62,150 nucleotides of DNA from Lentibacillus sp. Marseille-P4043 (GCF_900258515.1 NZ_LT984884.1:3661230-3723379); one strand, 5' to 3'. Positions 8,616 through 17,482 are shown, counted from the stretch's first letter. Program-made: numbers and translations. Notes: generated by a model from the letters alone, not told the origin.

Positions 8616-9224
8616 TCATAAATAAATTCGTTGCCTTCTGGTGGCCTTTTTCATTTTTGGTGTTGTATACCCATGATCAAATATCCTACCTTTTCTCATA
8701 TTGCAATTGTTAAGCAACGTATCAACACCTCCATCATAGTGTCTCATCGCATGTTGAAAAACATATGCTGCTACACGTGCATCCTCCAATGCATGATGGT
8801 GTTCAAATGCTATTCCATGATGTGTAGCCACTGTGTTTAGTTTGTGGTTCATTAAATCTGGCCAAACTTTTTTGGAAATATTCGCTGTACAAAGATAGTC
8901 CATTTCTGGATAAGCTATCTGAAAGTAATCAAGTGTATTCCTGATTACACTCATATCAAAACTGGCATTATGCGCAATAACTAGATTACCAGCTAGGTAG
9001 CTATGTAACGTCGGCCAAACTTCTGAAAATGTTGGTGCATCTGCAATATCGCTGGGTGTGATCCCATGAACGGCAATGTTAAATGAACTAAATTCAACGA
9101 GCGGATTAATTAAACTGTAAAATTCATCCACAATTTCGTGTTCATTTGCCACAACGATACCAATTGCACATGGACTATGACGTTTCGCATTTGCCGTTTC
9201 AAAATCAATGGAAGTGAATTGCAT
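8616..9224 (-). CDS. DnaQ-like 3'-5' exonuclease (DEDDh)
   Basis: Encodes 202 residues from the ATG at 9224, which follows AAAGGGGG; a longer frame from 9302 lacks a ribosome site. The DEDDh exonuclease motifs are visible: TSIDFET (motif I), AHNASFDMSV (motif II) and HHALEDARVA (motif III, H and D). The protein resembles stand-alone epsilon-subunit-like exonucleases of Bacillaceae. It has no helicase or BRCT domain. Likely role is trimming of DNA or RNA 3' ends in repair or turnover. Confidence 0.85.
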   Translation of the reverse strand: MQFTSIDFETANAKRHSPCAIGIVVANEHEIVDEFYSLINPLVEFSSFNIAVHGITPSDIADAPTFSEVWPTLHSYLAGNLVIAHNASFDMSVIRNTLDYFQIAYPEMDYLCTANISKKVWPDLMNHKLNTVATHHGIAFEHHHALEDARVAAYVFQHAMRHYDGGVDTLLNNCNMRKGRIFDHGYTTPKMKKATRRQRIYL

Positions 9225-9333
9225 AACTTTGCTCCCCCTTTCTAAGTGCGTGTTCAAACAATATATCCTCTTTCGCCAAGGAAGAAATTCGCCGCTTATC
9301 ATTTGGTGCCTTTTGAATAACCTCTTTCATGCA

Positions 9334-9765
9334 CTAATTTTTTCGATAAACAACTCTCGTACCACATATAATATCATGCAATGCCTTCTTTTCCTCGTTC
9401 CATCCGGCCATCATATAACCGATCATTAAAGGAATTGCGGAAATAACATACGCGAATCCTCTTCCTAGCGATTTCAACAAGCTAATTTGCGTCATATCTT
9501 TGTTTAACACTTGAATTTTGCACACCATTTTCCCTGGCGAGCCGCGAAACTTACTTCCAGTAAAAATAATGACAAATATAACAAAATAAATGAGGTTTGC
9601 TGCATCTTCTGATCGAGAAGTATTTTCTAAACTATAATTGAAAAAGACGTGATCATTCACTAACATGGCAATAATTAGTGCGATTACGAGTGTAAATACC
9701 CCATCCACCATATTCGCCAAAAATCTTATCCAAAATCCTGCTGGTTTGTACTGTTCCTGTTCCAA
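9334..9765 (-). CDS. RDD-family membrane protein
   Basis: Encodes 143 residues with the RDD pattern: GFWIRFLANMVDG at the N-terminus (R and D in the first membrane helix) and GKMVCKIQVLN after the second helix. Three membrane segments are predicted around 12-35, 55-72 and 108-125. The start is TTG at 9765 with AAAGGTG upstream. Some RDD proteins are Na+/H+ antiporters in halophiles, but the function here is unknown. Confidence 0.75.
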   Translation of the reverse strand: MEQEQYKPAGFWIRFLANMVDGVFTLVIALIIAMLVNDHVFFNYSLENTSRSEDAANLIYFVIFVIIFTGSKFRGSPGKMVCKIQVLNKDMTQISLLKSLGRGFAYVISAIPLMIGYMMAGWNEEKKALHDIICGTRVVYRKN

Positions 9766-9970
9766 GCTAAAACACCTTTCTATTTATGACCCCATTACCC
9801 GAGTTAATTTTAAATGAAATCGAGCCTCAAATAATAAGTATTTATCTCCCATTATAATTCATTTCTAACACTGTGCAAAAAAACGCGCTCGTATATCAAC
9901 GGAATTATTATTTCACATGTTAATAATTTCATTGCGGTATTTTATTTTTCAAAAAAGTTATATTATTTTG

Positions 9971-9999
9971 TTGACATTTCAAAACAAAGGCGGTAAAGT
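9971..9999 (+). promoter_or_regulatory. Sigma-A promoter of the methionine operon
   Basis: TTGACA at 9971-9976 and TAAAGT at 9994-9999 are separated by 17 bases. Transcription would begin about 20 bases before the S-box aptamer. Confidence 0.7.
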
Positions 10000-10028
10000 A
10001 TTTATCAATAACTTAATTAAATAGTAAT

Positions 10029-10131
10029 TTTTCTTATCCAGAGAGGTGGAGGGACTGGCCCGTTGAAACCTCAGCAACAGACAATTGTACTGTGCTAATT
10101 CCAGAAGCGTAAAGCTTGAAGATAAGAAGAG
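10029..10131 (+). ncRNA. SAM-I (S-box) riboswitch aptamer
   Basis: The P1 helix pairs TTCTTATC (from about 10031) with GATAAGAAG (10121-10129). Between them are the S-box signatures AGAGGTGGAGGGACTGGCCC, GAAACCTCAGCAAC, and TGTGCTAATTCC before AGAAGCGT. The 3' P1 strand AAGAAGAG (10124-10131) is the exact complement of CTCTTCTT (10153-10160) in the following terminator, so it can act as antiterminator. With SAM bound P1 is held, the terminator forms and the operon is off; in methionine shortage it reads through. Confidence 0.95.
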
Positions 10132-10150
10132 CAACCACTATCGCGTGAGA

Positions 10151-10180
10151 CCCTCTTCTTTTCTAAAGAAGAGGGTTTTT
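10151..10180 (+). terminator. S-box-controlled terminator
   Basis: CCCTCTTCTT (10151-10160) pairs perfectly with AAGAAGAGGG (10166-10175), followed by TTTTT. Its 5' arm competes with the aptamer P1 strand. Confidence 0.92.
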
Positions 10181-10234
10181 ATTTTTGAACACGTAGTAAA
10201 AGCCTACCACAAACCAAAAAGAGGAGGAACATGA

Positions 10235-11284
10235 ATGAAGCGTAGTTTAGAAGAACGACTCAAAGAAGGAACAGTAATTGCTGGTGAGGGATATTTATTT
10301 GAATTGGAACGAAGAGGATATTTGCAAGCCGGATCCTTTGTCCCTGAGGTGGCTTTAGATAATCCTCAGGCACTTAAACAAGCATACAAGGATTATATGA
10401 ATGCCGGCTCAGATGTTGTGTTGGCTTTTACATATAATGCACACAGAGAAAAAATGCGCATTATTGGTAAAGAGGATTTATTAGAGCCTTTAAATAGAAA
10501 TGCTATCCGCATAGCTAAAGAGGTTGCAAGTGAGCATCCGAAAGAAGAAGCACTAGTAGCTGGAAATATTTCAAATACGAATATCTTTGATCCAAAAGAC
10601 CCTGAATCGAAGGCAAAGGTAAGAGATATATTTGCTGAAATGGTTAAGTGGTGCAAGGAAGAAGGAGTCGATTTCATTAACGGGGAGACTTTTTATTACC
10701 ATGAAGAAGCACTCATCGCATTAGAGGAGATCCTTAAACAAGAACTTCCAGCAGTCATCACCCTAGGACTAATGGGAGAAAATATTTTAAGAGATGGCTA
10801 CACTGTCGATGAGTCATGTAAAGTTCTCTCTGAGAAAGGTGCCCTGGTCGTTGGCATGAATTGTTTCCGTGGTCCCAATACGATGCAACCATATCTTGCG
10901 GAAATAAGAAAAAATGTAGGTGGTTATGTTGGCGGCTTGCCGATCCCATACCGTACAACAGAAGAAAACCCAACTTTCTTTAACTTGCCTGATGGAGGAT
11001 GCAGCTGTCATTTGCCTTTGGAGACCACTTTTCCAACCGCATTAGATCCACTATATCATAACCGTTATGAATTGGCGGAATGGGCTAAAGAGGCGAAAGA
11101 TATTGGTATAAATTATATTGGCTTGTGTTGTGGTGCATCACCAGCAATGTTGCGAGCAGTGGCTGAAGCAGTAGGTGTAGAAACGATTAATTCAACATAC
11201 TCACCCAATATGGAGAAACATTTCTTGTTTGGAAAAGACGAGACATTAAAGCAGCATAATTTGAGCTATCGTTTAAAAGCCTGA
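10235..11284 (+). CDS. Homocysteine S-methyltransferase
   Basis: Encodes 349 residues of the zinc-dependent S-methyltransferase family (betaine-homocysteine/S-methylmethionine-homocysteine type). It moves a methyl group to homocysteine to make methionine. The three zinc ligands are present: C210 in GMNCFRGP and C298-C299 in GLCCGAS. GEGYLFELERRGYL matches the family N-terminus. First gene after the SAM riboswitch, with GAGGAGG upstream of the ATG. Methyl donor unknown; betaine is plausible in a halotolerant cell that stores it, but this is inference. Followed by the cyclase-family gene after 48 bases. Confidence 0.88.
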   Translation: MKRSLEERLKEGTVIAGEGYLFELERRGYLQAGSFVPEVALDNPQALKQAYKDYMNAGSDVVLAFTYNAHREKMRIIGKEDLLEPLNRNAIRIAKEVASEHPKEEALVAGNISNTNIFDPKDPESKAKVRDIFAEMVKWCKEEGVDFINGETFYYHEEALIALEEILKQELPAVITLGLMGENILRDGYTVDESCKVLSEKGALVVGMNCFRGPNTMQPYLAEIRKNVGGYVGGLPIPYRTTEENPTFFNLPDGGCSCHLPLETTFPTALDPLYHNRYELAEWAKEAKDIGINYIGLCCGASPAMLRAVAEAVGVETINSTYSPNMEKHFLFGKDETLKQHNLSYRLKA

Positions 11285-11332
11285 TCGGAAAATATGGCTG
11301 AATTTCTAAAGCAACAAAAATGAGGTGATCTT

Positions 11333-12070
11333 TTGGCAAATGAATTAGTAAAAGCAATACAATTAGTAAAAGAAAAAGAGTGGGTAGATTTGACACATGC
11401 TTTTGGTCCAAATTCACCACACTTTTCAGCATTTGAAGCAGCAAAATTCGAAACACTATTTGATCATGATGATGGTTTTTTCGCACAAAGCTTCACATTT
11501 CCTGGACAGTATGGTACACACCTGGATGCACCGATTCACTTTGTCCGCAATACAAGGTACTTAGATGAATTAGATTTAAAGGAATTTGTTTTACCACTCG
11601 TTGTCATTGATAAATCCAGGGAAGCTGCTGAAAACAATGATTTTACATTAACAGTTAATGATATTTTAACATTTGAAGAAGAGCATGGAAAAATAGATCC
11701 CCATACTTTTATCGCCTTGCGTACAGATTGGAGCAAGCGCTGGCCTGATCAAGAGGCATTTGACAATAAAGATGTTGACGGTAATAACCATGCGCCCGGA
11801 TGGTCCCTGGAAGCTTTGAAATTCCTATATGAAGAACGAAAAATAAAAGCGATTGGTCATGAAACATTTGATACGGATGCAGCTATTGACTTCCAAAAAA
11901 ATGGTGCTCTTATAGCAGAATATTATGTTCTAGATCAAGACACATTCCAAGTTGAACTATTAACGAATTTAGATAAACTGCCTGCAAAAGGAGCTGTCAT
12001 TTTTAATATTGTACCAAAGGCAAAAAAAGCATCCGGATTTCCAATACGATCATTTGCAATACTTCCATAG
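11333..12070 (+). CDS. Cyclase/kynurenine-formamidase-family metal hydrolase
   Basis: Encodes 245 residues. GTHLDAPIHF (61-70) is the metal-binding GTHxDxPxH signature of the cyclase family (Pfam Cyclase), which includes kynurenine formamidase and isatin hydrolase. The start is TTG (11333) with GAGGTGAT six bases upstream. It lies inside the S-box operon between two homocysteine methyltransferase genes, so expression should follow methionine starvation. No link between this family and methionine synthesis is established that I know of; it may open a lactone or amide in methyl-donor salvage. The exact reaction is unknown. Confidence 0.8.
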   Translation: MANELVKAIQLVKEKEWVDLTHAFGPNSPHFSAFEAAKFETLFDHDDGFFAQSFTFPGQYGTHLDAPIHFVRNTRYLDELDLKEFVLPLVVIDKSREAAENNDFTLTVNDILTFEEEHGKIDPHTFIALRTDWSKRWPDQEAFDNKDVDGNNHAPGWSLEALKFLYEERKIKAIGHETFDTDAAIDFQKNGALIAEYYVLDQDTFQVELLTNLDKLPAKGAVIFNIVPKAKKASGFPIRSFAILP

Positions 12071-12130
12071 CTATTGTGTTAGATAACCAAATTGCGACAA
12101 TACCAAAATTAAATGAAAAGAGGAATTTAT

Positions 12131-13234
12131 ATGTCTATTACATTAACAAAAGCTCCGTTCAGAGCAGATCAAGTCGGAAGCCTATTACGTCCAGAGAACT
12201 TACACAAAGCCAGAAAGGAATTCAAGGAAGGGAACATAACAGCAGAACAATTACGCGAGGTCGAAACGCAAGAAATCAAACGAATTGTTGACAAGCAAAT
12301 CGAAATTGGCCTAGAAGCAGTAACCGATGGTGAGTTTAGACGTACATGGTTCCACTTGGACTTTTTAGAACATTTAAATGGAATTGAAGGTTATGTACCT
12401 GATCACGGATACAAATTTGAAGGGTTGGAAACAGAAAAATATGATGTACGAAACATAGGAAAGGTTTCCTTCAACCCAGACCATCCATTTATCCAAGACT
12501 TCATTGAATTGAATGAAATTGTCGATGGTCGTGCTGTTACAAAGATAGCCATCCCAAGTCCGAACCAATTATTTAACAGTGGCATCCATAATCCGGCAAT
12601 TTATCCGGACATTGAAGAATACGCAAACGATATTATTCAAACATATCAAGACGCATTAAAAGTATTTTATGATGCAGGTGCACGCTATATACAATTAGAT
12701 GATGTTTACATTGCTGGACTTTCTTCACCTGAAATACCATTCAATAATGGAAAATATTCAAGAGACTATCTAATTGACCTAGCATTACGTGTTGCGAATG
12801 GTGTTCTGGAAAACAAGCCAGAAGATTTAGTTGTAACCACACACTTATGTCGAGGAAACTACCAATCTACCTGGGCGTTTGAAGGAAGCTACGATTTGAT
12901 CGCACCAACATTATTAGCAAAGGAAAAGGTAGATGGATTTTTCCTGGAATATGATGATGAACGATCAGGTGACTTCAAACCATTAGAATATATTCCAACT
13001 GGTGGAGCGCACGTCATCTTGGGCGTTGTAACATCAAAAAACGGAGAATTGGAAGATAAAGAAGCGATTAAGGCACGTGTTCAAGAAGCATCACAGTATG
13101 TGCCACTTGAACAACTAGGTTTAAGCACACAATGTGGCTTTGCATCGACACATCACGGGAATAAACTAACGGAAGAAGAACAGTGGATTAAGTTAAAATT
13201 TATCGTTGATGTGGCGAAAGAAATCTGGGAATAA
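12131..13234 (+). CDS. MetE-like (YxjG/YxjH-type) methyltransferase, C-terminal-domain-only methionine synthase
   Basis: Encodes 367 residues, the size of B. subtilis YxjG/YxjH, which correspond to the catalytic C-terminal half of cobalamin-independent methionine synthase. FRADQVGSLLRP is the typical N-terminus. Zinc ligands are probably in THLCRGN and STQCGFAST, the latter being the MetE C-terminal signature. The ATG at 12131 is preferred because AAAAGAGG lies 7 bases upstream; an in-frame ATG at 12113 has none. B. subtilis yxjG and yxjH are also S-box genes, which fits this operon. Confidence 0.88.
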   Translation: MSITLTKAPFRADQVGSLLRPENLHKARKEFKEGNITAEQLREVETQEIKRIVDKQIEIGLEAVTDGEFRRTWFHLDFLEHLNGIEGYVPDHGYKFEGLETEKYDVRNIGKVSFNPDHPFIQDFIELNEIVDGRAVTKIAIPSPNQLFNSGIHNPAIYPDIEEYANDIIQTYQDALKVFYDAGARYIQLDDVYIAGLSSPEIPFNNGKYSRDYLIDLALRVANGVLENKPEDLVVTTHLCRGNYQSTWAFEGSYDLIAPTLLAKEKVDGFFLEYDDERSGDFKPLEYIPTGGAHVILGVVTSKNGELEDKEAIKARVQEASQYVPLEQLGLSTQCGFASTHHGNKLTEEEQWIKLKFIVDVAKEIWE

Positions 13235-13255
13235 ATACAAATAAAAGTTTTAGTT

Positions 13256-13285
13256 GGCCTCTCTATTCCTCATGTTAGAGGGGCC
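13256..13285 (+). terminator. Hairpin between the YxjG-like gene and metI
   Basis: GGCCTCTCT pairs with AGAGGGGCC (one G-T pair). The T run after it is short, so it may be an attenuating or processing hairpin and not a full stop; metI follows within 40 bases and has no S-box of its own. Confidence 0.5.
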
Positions 13286-13324
13286 TTCATTTTATGACGG
13301 CCTCATAAGAAAGGAGCCAATAAC

Positions 13325-14434
13325 ATGACAGGTCGAAGCTTAGATACCCAACTCGTACAATTGGGAAATAATAGTGATCAAGCTACTGGGGCGGTAAATC
13401 CACCAATCTATTTATCAACGGCATACCAACATCAAGGACTTGGCAGGTCTACTGGTTATGATTACACACGTACAAAAAATCCAACTAGAACTATTTTAGA
13501 AGAAGGGATTGCAAACTTGGAGGCGGGCAGCCGTGGATATGCCTGTAGTTCGGGAATGGCTGCCATTCAATTAGTCCTTTCCCTGTTTCAAACAGGTGAT
13601 GAATTAATCGTTACAGAGGATATATACGGTGGGACATACCGCTTACTTGCACATTATTCGGATGTTTATGATATACAAACAATTTATTCGGAGTTTAAAG
13701 ATGTCAATGAAACAAAGAAATTGATTACAAATAAAACGAAAGCATTATTCATTGAAACACCAACAAATCCATTGATGCAGGAGATCGATATCAAACAATA
13801 CGCGACACTTGCTCATACATATAACTTAATACTTATTGTGGACAATACCTTTTTAACTCCTTATCGTCAGCGCCCCCTGGAGCTCGGGGCAGATATCGTT
13901 ATTCATAGCGCTACAAAATACATTGGCGGACACAATGATGTGCTAGCAGGATTGGTTGTTGCAGAAGACGACGATATGATCTGTGACAAACTATCCAACT
14001 ATCATAACAGTTCCGGTGCCGTTCTTTCCCCTTTTGATTCATGGTTATTGATTAGGGGATTGAAAACACTTGCTTTACGAATGGATAGACATGAAGAAAA
14101 CGCAAAACGAATAGCGAACCATTTATCAACTGAACCAACTGTTACGGATGTATTATACCCTGGACAAGGTGGCATGCTTTCTTTTCGCCTAAAAGAAAGT
14201 AACTGGATCGACCCATTCTTGAAAAGCCTTCAGTTGATTACGTTTGCGGAAAGTCTTGGCGGAGTAGAGAGCTTTATTACCTACCCTGCCACCCAAACTC
14301 ACGCAGACATTCCAGTCGAAGAACGCACCCGTCGTGGAATCTGTGATCGATTATTGCGATTCTCCGTTGGGGTTGAACAGGTAGATGATTTAATCAAAGA
14401 TCTAGACCAAGCATTACAAACAGCAGTCCGTTAA
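13325..14434 (+). CDS. metI: Cystathionine gamma-synthase / O-acetylhomoserine (thiol)-lyase
   Basis: Encodes 369 residues, close to B. subtilis MetI (373). It is a PLP enzyme of the Cys/Met metabolism family that joins an activated homoserine with cysteine or sulfide to make cystathionine or homocysteine. The PLP lysine is K198 in SATKYIGGHNDV; other family landmarks are NPPIYLSTAYQH, YTRTKNPTR, ACSSGMAA and SLGGVESFITYPA. ATG start with AAGGAGCC upstream. It is the last gene of the S-box operon, supplying the homocysteine that the two upstream methyltransferases use. The partner lyase MetC is not in the window. Confidence 0.88.
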   Translation: MTGRSLDTQLVQLGNNSDQATGAVNPPIYLSTAYQHQGLGRSTGYDYTRTKNPTRTILEEGIANLEAGSRGYACSSGMAAIQLVLSLFQTGDELIVTEDIYGGTYRLLAHYSDVYDIQTIYSEFKDVNETKKLITNKTKALFIETPTNPLMQEIDIKQYATLAHTYNLILIVDNTFLTPYRQRPLELGADIVIHSATKYIGGHNDVLAGLVVAEDDDMICDKLSNYHNSSGAVLSPFDSWLLIRGLKTLALRMDRHEENAKRIANHLSTEPTVTDVLYPGQGGMLSFRLKESNWIDPFLKSLQLITFAESLGGVESFITYPATQTHADIPVEERTRRGICDRLLRFSVGVEQVDDLIKDLDQALQTAVR

Positions 14435-14540
14435 AAAGAGTCCATTCATAGGCTGTCTTTTCTTTCCAGCAACCACAGTCGTATCTTTTCCCGAGCATAA
14501 TACAATGAAGTCGCACGATTTTTCATTTTATATACATGAC

Positions 14541-14565
14541 ATGTTGCAGCAAAATCGGATATAAT
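14541..14565 (+). promoter_or_regulatory. Possible promoter of the frameshifted mini-gene
   Basis: TATAAT at 14560-14565 with a poor -35 (CATGAC/ATGACA) about 17-18 bases upstream, 38 bases before the ATG. Confidence 0.35.
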
Positions 14566-14602
14566 AGCTATTTAGTATATCTGTAGAGGATGTTTAGGAA
14601 AA

Positions 14603-14723
14603 ATGGCAGTAACTAAAGAAAACCGGTCATAAAATCGAGCGACGTGTTCTCACACGCGCTGTAAAATGGCATCTTGAAGACCGCATTATTGTGCAAGACA
14701 ATAAAACAATTGTGGTTCGTTAA
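14603..14723 (+). pseudogene. Small (39-residue) gene with a one-base frameshift
   Basis: An ATG at 14603 after TAGAGGATG opens MAVTKENR and hits TAA two codons later. If one base (the T of CGGTCAT) is dropped, the frame continues HKIERRVLTRAVKWHLED and then RIIVQDNKTIVVR to a stop at 14723. The span is 121 bases, exactly one more than 40 codons. A promoter-like TATAAT lies upstream and a terminator downstream, so this was probably a real gene encoding a small basic protein. I do not recognise its family. Confidence 0.5.
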
Positions 14724-14743
14724 GTGAAGGTTTCACGACCTAT

Positions 14744-14780
14744 TGAATCCCTGAAAAAGACTCATTTTTTCAGGGATTCA
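14744..14780. terminator. Bidirectional terminator
   Basis: TGAATCCCTGAAAAA (14744-14758) pairs perfectly with TTTTTCAGGGATTCA (14766-14780). It lies between the mini-gene and the oppositely directed FAH-family gene and can serve both. Confidence 0.8.
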
Positions 14781-14813
14781 TGTATTTACATCATTTCAAT
14801 CGGTTGGTCTCAG

Positions 14814-15764
14814 TTAAAAATCACTGCCTAGCGGGGGTTCAACTACCTTATTTTCAAGTTCCCCGATTTCCTCTATTTCCAGCTTAACCCTATCTCCGTC
14901 ACGTAAAAATTGTGGTGGATCCATCGCAAAGCCTACTCCATTCGGGGTACCAGTTAAGATAATATCCCCTGGTTTTAAGGTAATTAAACCGGAAATAAAT
15001 TCGATCAAGTAAGGGACATCAAAAATAAAATGACTCGTATTTGAATCTTGGCGTTTTTCCCCATTCACATAAGAACAAATAGATAAATTGTTCGGATCTC
15101 CAATTTCATCTTTTGTAACTACCCACGGTCCAACAGGTGTACTGCGATCCAATGTTTTTCCCTGAAGCCATTGAGGTGTTCTTTTCTGCAAATCACGAGC
15201 GGAAATATCATTGCCAATTGAATATCCAGCAATATAGTTAAGTGCGTTCGCTTTATTCACGTGTGATGCTTCTTTTCCGATAATCACCGCTAATTCTACT
15301 TCATAATCCAACTTATTGGTAGATGGCGATTTTTCAATATTATCTTCTGGCCCAATTAAGGCATTACTGAACTTGGCAAATAGCACAGGATAATCAGGGA
15401 TATCACTTTTCATCTCCGCAGCATGCTCTGCATAGTTTTTGCCAACGCAAATTATCTTGGAAGGTGTTGACATTGGTGTACGTAAACTTACTTCCGCCAT
15501 TTCAAACATAAAGGTCTCATTGGTATGATAAACAATATAATCGTAGGCTTCCTTTGCCCATTCTATTGCACGTTCCCCCATCGAGAAAAATACGCCTGGA
15601 TCGGCAGGAAGAAGATGCTCAATTGAGTGAATGGAATCCTTATCTTGCTTGGAAGCCAACAAAGCACGAAAACCTTCCTGCAAATCAGCTACTTTCCCGT
15701 CAATTACACATCCAATTCGATATGTACCAGGTTGATTTTTAAATTTATAGCTTACTAGTTTCAT
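14814..15764 (-). CDS. Fumarylacetoacetate hydrolase (FAH) family protein
   Basis: Encodes 316 residues. A C-terminal FAH fold (about 105-316) is clear: KIICVGKNYAEHAAEM, then the acidic metal-binding DYEVELAVIIGKEA, GYSIGNDISARDLQ, PVGPWVVTKDEIGDP and ILTGTPNGVGFAMDPP. The family includes acylpyruvate hydrolases, 2-hydroxyhepta-2,4-diene-dioate isomerases and oxaloacetate decarboxylases. The start at 15764 has GAGGTGG upstream; 18 more in-frame residues before it lack a ribosome site. No catabolic neighbours, so the substrate is undetermined. Confidence 0.85.
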   Translation of the reverse strand: MKLVSYKFKNQPGTYRIGCVIDGKVADLQEGFRALLASKQDKDSIHSIEHLLPADPGVFFSMGERAIEWAKEAYDYIVYHTNETFMFEMAEVSLRTPMSTPSKIICVGKNYAEHAAEMKSDIPDYPVLFAKFSNALIGPEDNIEKSPSTNKLDYEVELAVIIGKEASHVNKANALNYIAGYSIGNDISARDLQKRTPQWLQGKTLDRSTPVGPWVVTKDEIGDPNNLSICSYVNGEKRQDSNTSHFIFDVPYLIEFISGLITLKPGDIILTGTPNGVGFAMDPPQFLRDGDRVKLEIEEIGELENKVVEPPLGSDF

Positions 15765-15961
15765 ATTAGCCACCTCGTAAATAAAATTTTTAAATGTAGC
15801 TTTTAAGCACGCCACCACTTCTCACATTTAAAGCTATTTTAGCACTTTATACGCTATTCTGAAAACAACTTAGCTTTGTTATTTTCAGTGCTAATGGATA
15901 GACACGTTTTCAGATACCTTTTATACTGTTACTGAACAAAAGCACGCTGGAGGCAAATGGT

Positions 15962-16318
15962 ATGAGCGATTGGAAAATACAGGTGGCCCGAATATTAGGG
16001 GAACCTACTACAACGATTTTGAAAAATTATTATGGACAATCTAACTCCCTTGAGGTAAATGAAGAACGGTTATTAACATTTTATGATTATTTACGTGATG
16101 AATTAACGTTCCCATTTACAGCATTTCACGGAAAAGCTGAGGTTACATGCATGGGATTAGATCAGGAAATGAATGTGGATGAAATAGATGGAATTAAGCT
16201 GGTTTGTAAACGAGTCGATGAAGAAGTGACGATTCCGCTTACTAAGTTAATTGTGGAAGATACGAATGCGAACCTTTCTGCAATTGAGCTTTATCAGAAA
16301 TGGGTTAGGGAATGCTGA
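15962..16318 (+). CDS. Hypothetical protein, possibly CcbP (calcium-binding)-like
   Basis: Encodes 118 residues, acidic and without signal peptide. The segment LLTFYDYLRDELTFPFTAFH followed by a small beta domain (VTCMGLDQEM, then DEIDGIKLVCKR, EVTIPLTKLIVED) resembles proteins annotated as CcbP-type calcium-binding proteins in Bacillaceae. This is a pattern-level resemblance only. ATG start with CTGGAGGC upstream. It diverges from the FAH gene. Confidence 0.55.
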   Translation: MSDWKIQVARILGEPTTTILKNYYGQSNSLEVNEERLLTFYDYLRDELTFPFTAFHGKAEVTCMGLDQEMNVDEIDGIKLVCKRVDEEVTIPLTKLIVEDTNANLSAIELYQKWVREC

Positions 16319-16356
16319 AGACAATATTCGTTCGATTTCTAAAAGATTTTTCCACT

Positions 16357-16396
16357 ATAAAAAGGCTAACCCTGATTTGGTTTAGCCTTTTTATAG
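16357..16396. terminator. Terminator between the CcbP-like gene and the anti-sigma gene
   Basis: CACTATAAAAAGGCTAA and TTAGCCTTTTTATAGTG form a long near-perfect stem between convergent genes, with T runs inside the arms. Confidence 0.75.
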
Positions 16397-16414
16397 TGGC
16401 TTATTTGCAGTATC

Positions 16415-17476
16415 CTAGTTTATTTTTTCTTTATCTTTGTTATAAACGTTAATTTTATATGGATCATCTTTCACGATTTCTGCTACTTCATTAGACTCAA
16501 TAAATTGACGAACTGTGCGCTCAATTTCATTTCCAAGTTCCTTTGCATTTGAATCTGATGAATCAATCGATGTCCGTATTGAAAGGGTTAGCGGAGATGG
16601 ATAGAAGGAATATCCTACGCCTTCCACTTTTAACCCTTCCATTCCAATTAGCCCCTCCGTAATCGTAGTAATAACCGGGGTCCATCTCCTATCAGCTTCT
16701 TCTTTCTCTGGATCAATTTTATATATTTTAATTTTGAAATCGCCTAAATTCTTCTTTTCCACGATATTGTTCACAATCTGTTTGATTTCCTCAACCCTAG
16801 TTTCAGATACTGGGATTTCCAGCGGGATAAACTTCTCTATCTTATTGATTCTTACATGTGCAGAAATAATATCATAATTTTGTTTATCCAATTCATTCAA
16901 AATAGCGTTTTCGAGATTTTTGCTTTTTTTCATATACCCTTCAATTTTTTTCCTTTGTTCATCGGAAATCTCATTTTCAACAGAAACATTTTCTTTTTCA
17001 CGCCCTACTTCTACATGATAGGCATCCAATCCTTTTTCATGTAATATGCCTTCTATTTCTTGCTCGACATCTCCTTTCACTTCATTAAAATAACTTTCAG
17101 AGCCTTTTATACTTACGCCAATTGTTTTTTCCCGAACATCTAGAAATGAACCGCCAATATTATAATCCAATTCTTCTAGTGTATCTATTATGGAACTGCC
17201 CAAAGAAGATGAAGAATCTTTCTCAAAAAGACTGTTTAAAACCGGAATTTGTGCTAAGACTTTGGCAACAGAAGGCGAAACAAATGCTGCGCCAATTAAT
17301 ACTCCAAATAGCAGTACAATAGCTGAACTGAAGTACATCAACTTTTTACCAACAGGGGAATTTGCTTTTTTATTTCGTATTTCGTTAAAAACACCCTTTT
17401 TTATTCGTTCAGCAGTTTCCTGTTTAAAATAGTTATTGTTATAATAATCCTTCATTTTCTTAAATTTTTCATCCAT
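16415..17476 (-). CDS. Membrane anti-sigma factor-like protein (DUF4030 type)
   Basis: Encodes 353 residues: a short cytosolic segment (1-45), one membrane helix (about 46-66, LMYFSSAIVLLFGVLIGAAF), and a large extracytoplasmic part with repeated alpha/beta units (for example VREKTIGVSIKGSESYF and AHVRINKIEKFIPLEIPVS). It begins six bases after the ECF sigma gene, the classic sigma/anti-sigma arrangement. By analogy it would hold the sigma factor at the membrane and release it on an envelope signal. The DUF4030 label is from memory of similar Bacillaceae proteins; the cytosolic part has no zinc-binding HxxxCxxC motif. Confidence 0.7.
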   Translation of the reverse strand: MDEKFKKMKDYYNNNYFKQETAERIKKGVFNEIRNKKANSPVGKKLMYFSSAIVLLFGVLIGAAFVSPSVAKVLAQIPVLNSLFEKDSSSSLGSSIIDTLEELDYNIGGSFLDVREKTIGVSIKGSESYFNEVKGDVEQEIEGILHEKGLDAYHVEVGREKENVSVENEISDEQRKKIEGYMKKSKNLENAILNELDKQNYDIISAHVRINKIEKFIPLEIPVSETRVEEIKQIVNNIVEKKNLGDFKIKIYKIDPEKEEADRRWTPVITTITEGLIGMEGLKVEGVGYSFYPSPLTLSIRTSIDSSDSNAKELGNEIERTVRQFIESNEVAEIVKDDPYKINVYNKDKEKIN

Positions 17477-17482
17477 GAATAA

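Noticed and set aside
13256..13285. Hairpin before metI as a second SAM riboswitch
   Set aside because: None of the S-box conserved blocks is present; it is a plain stem-loop.
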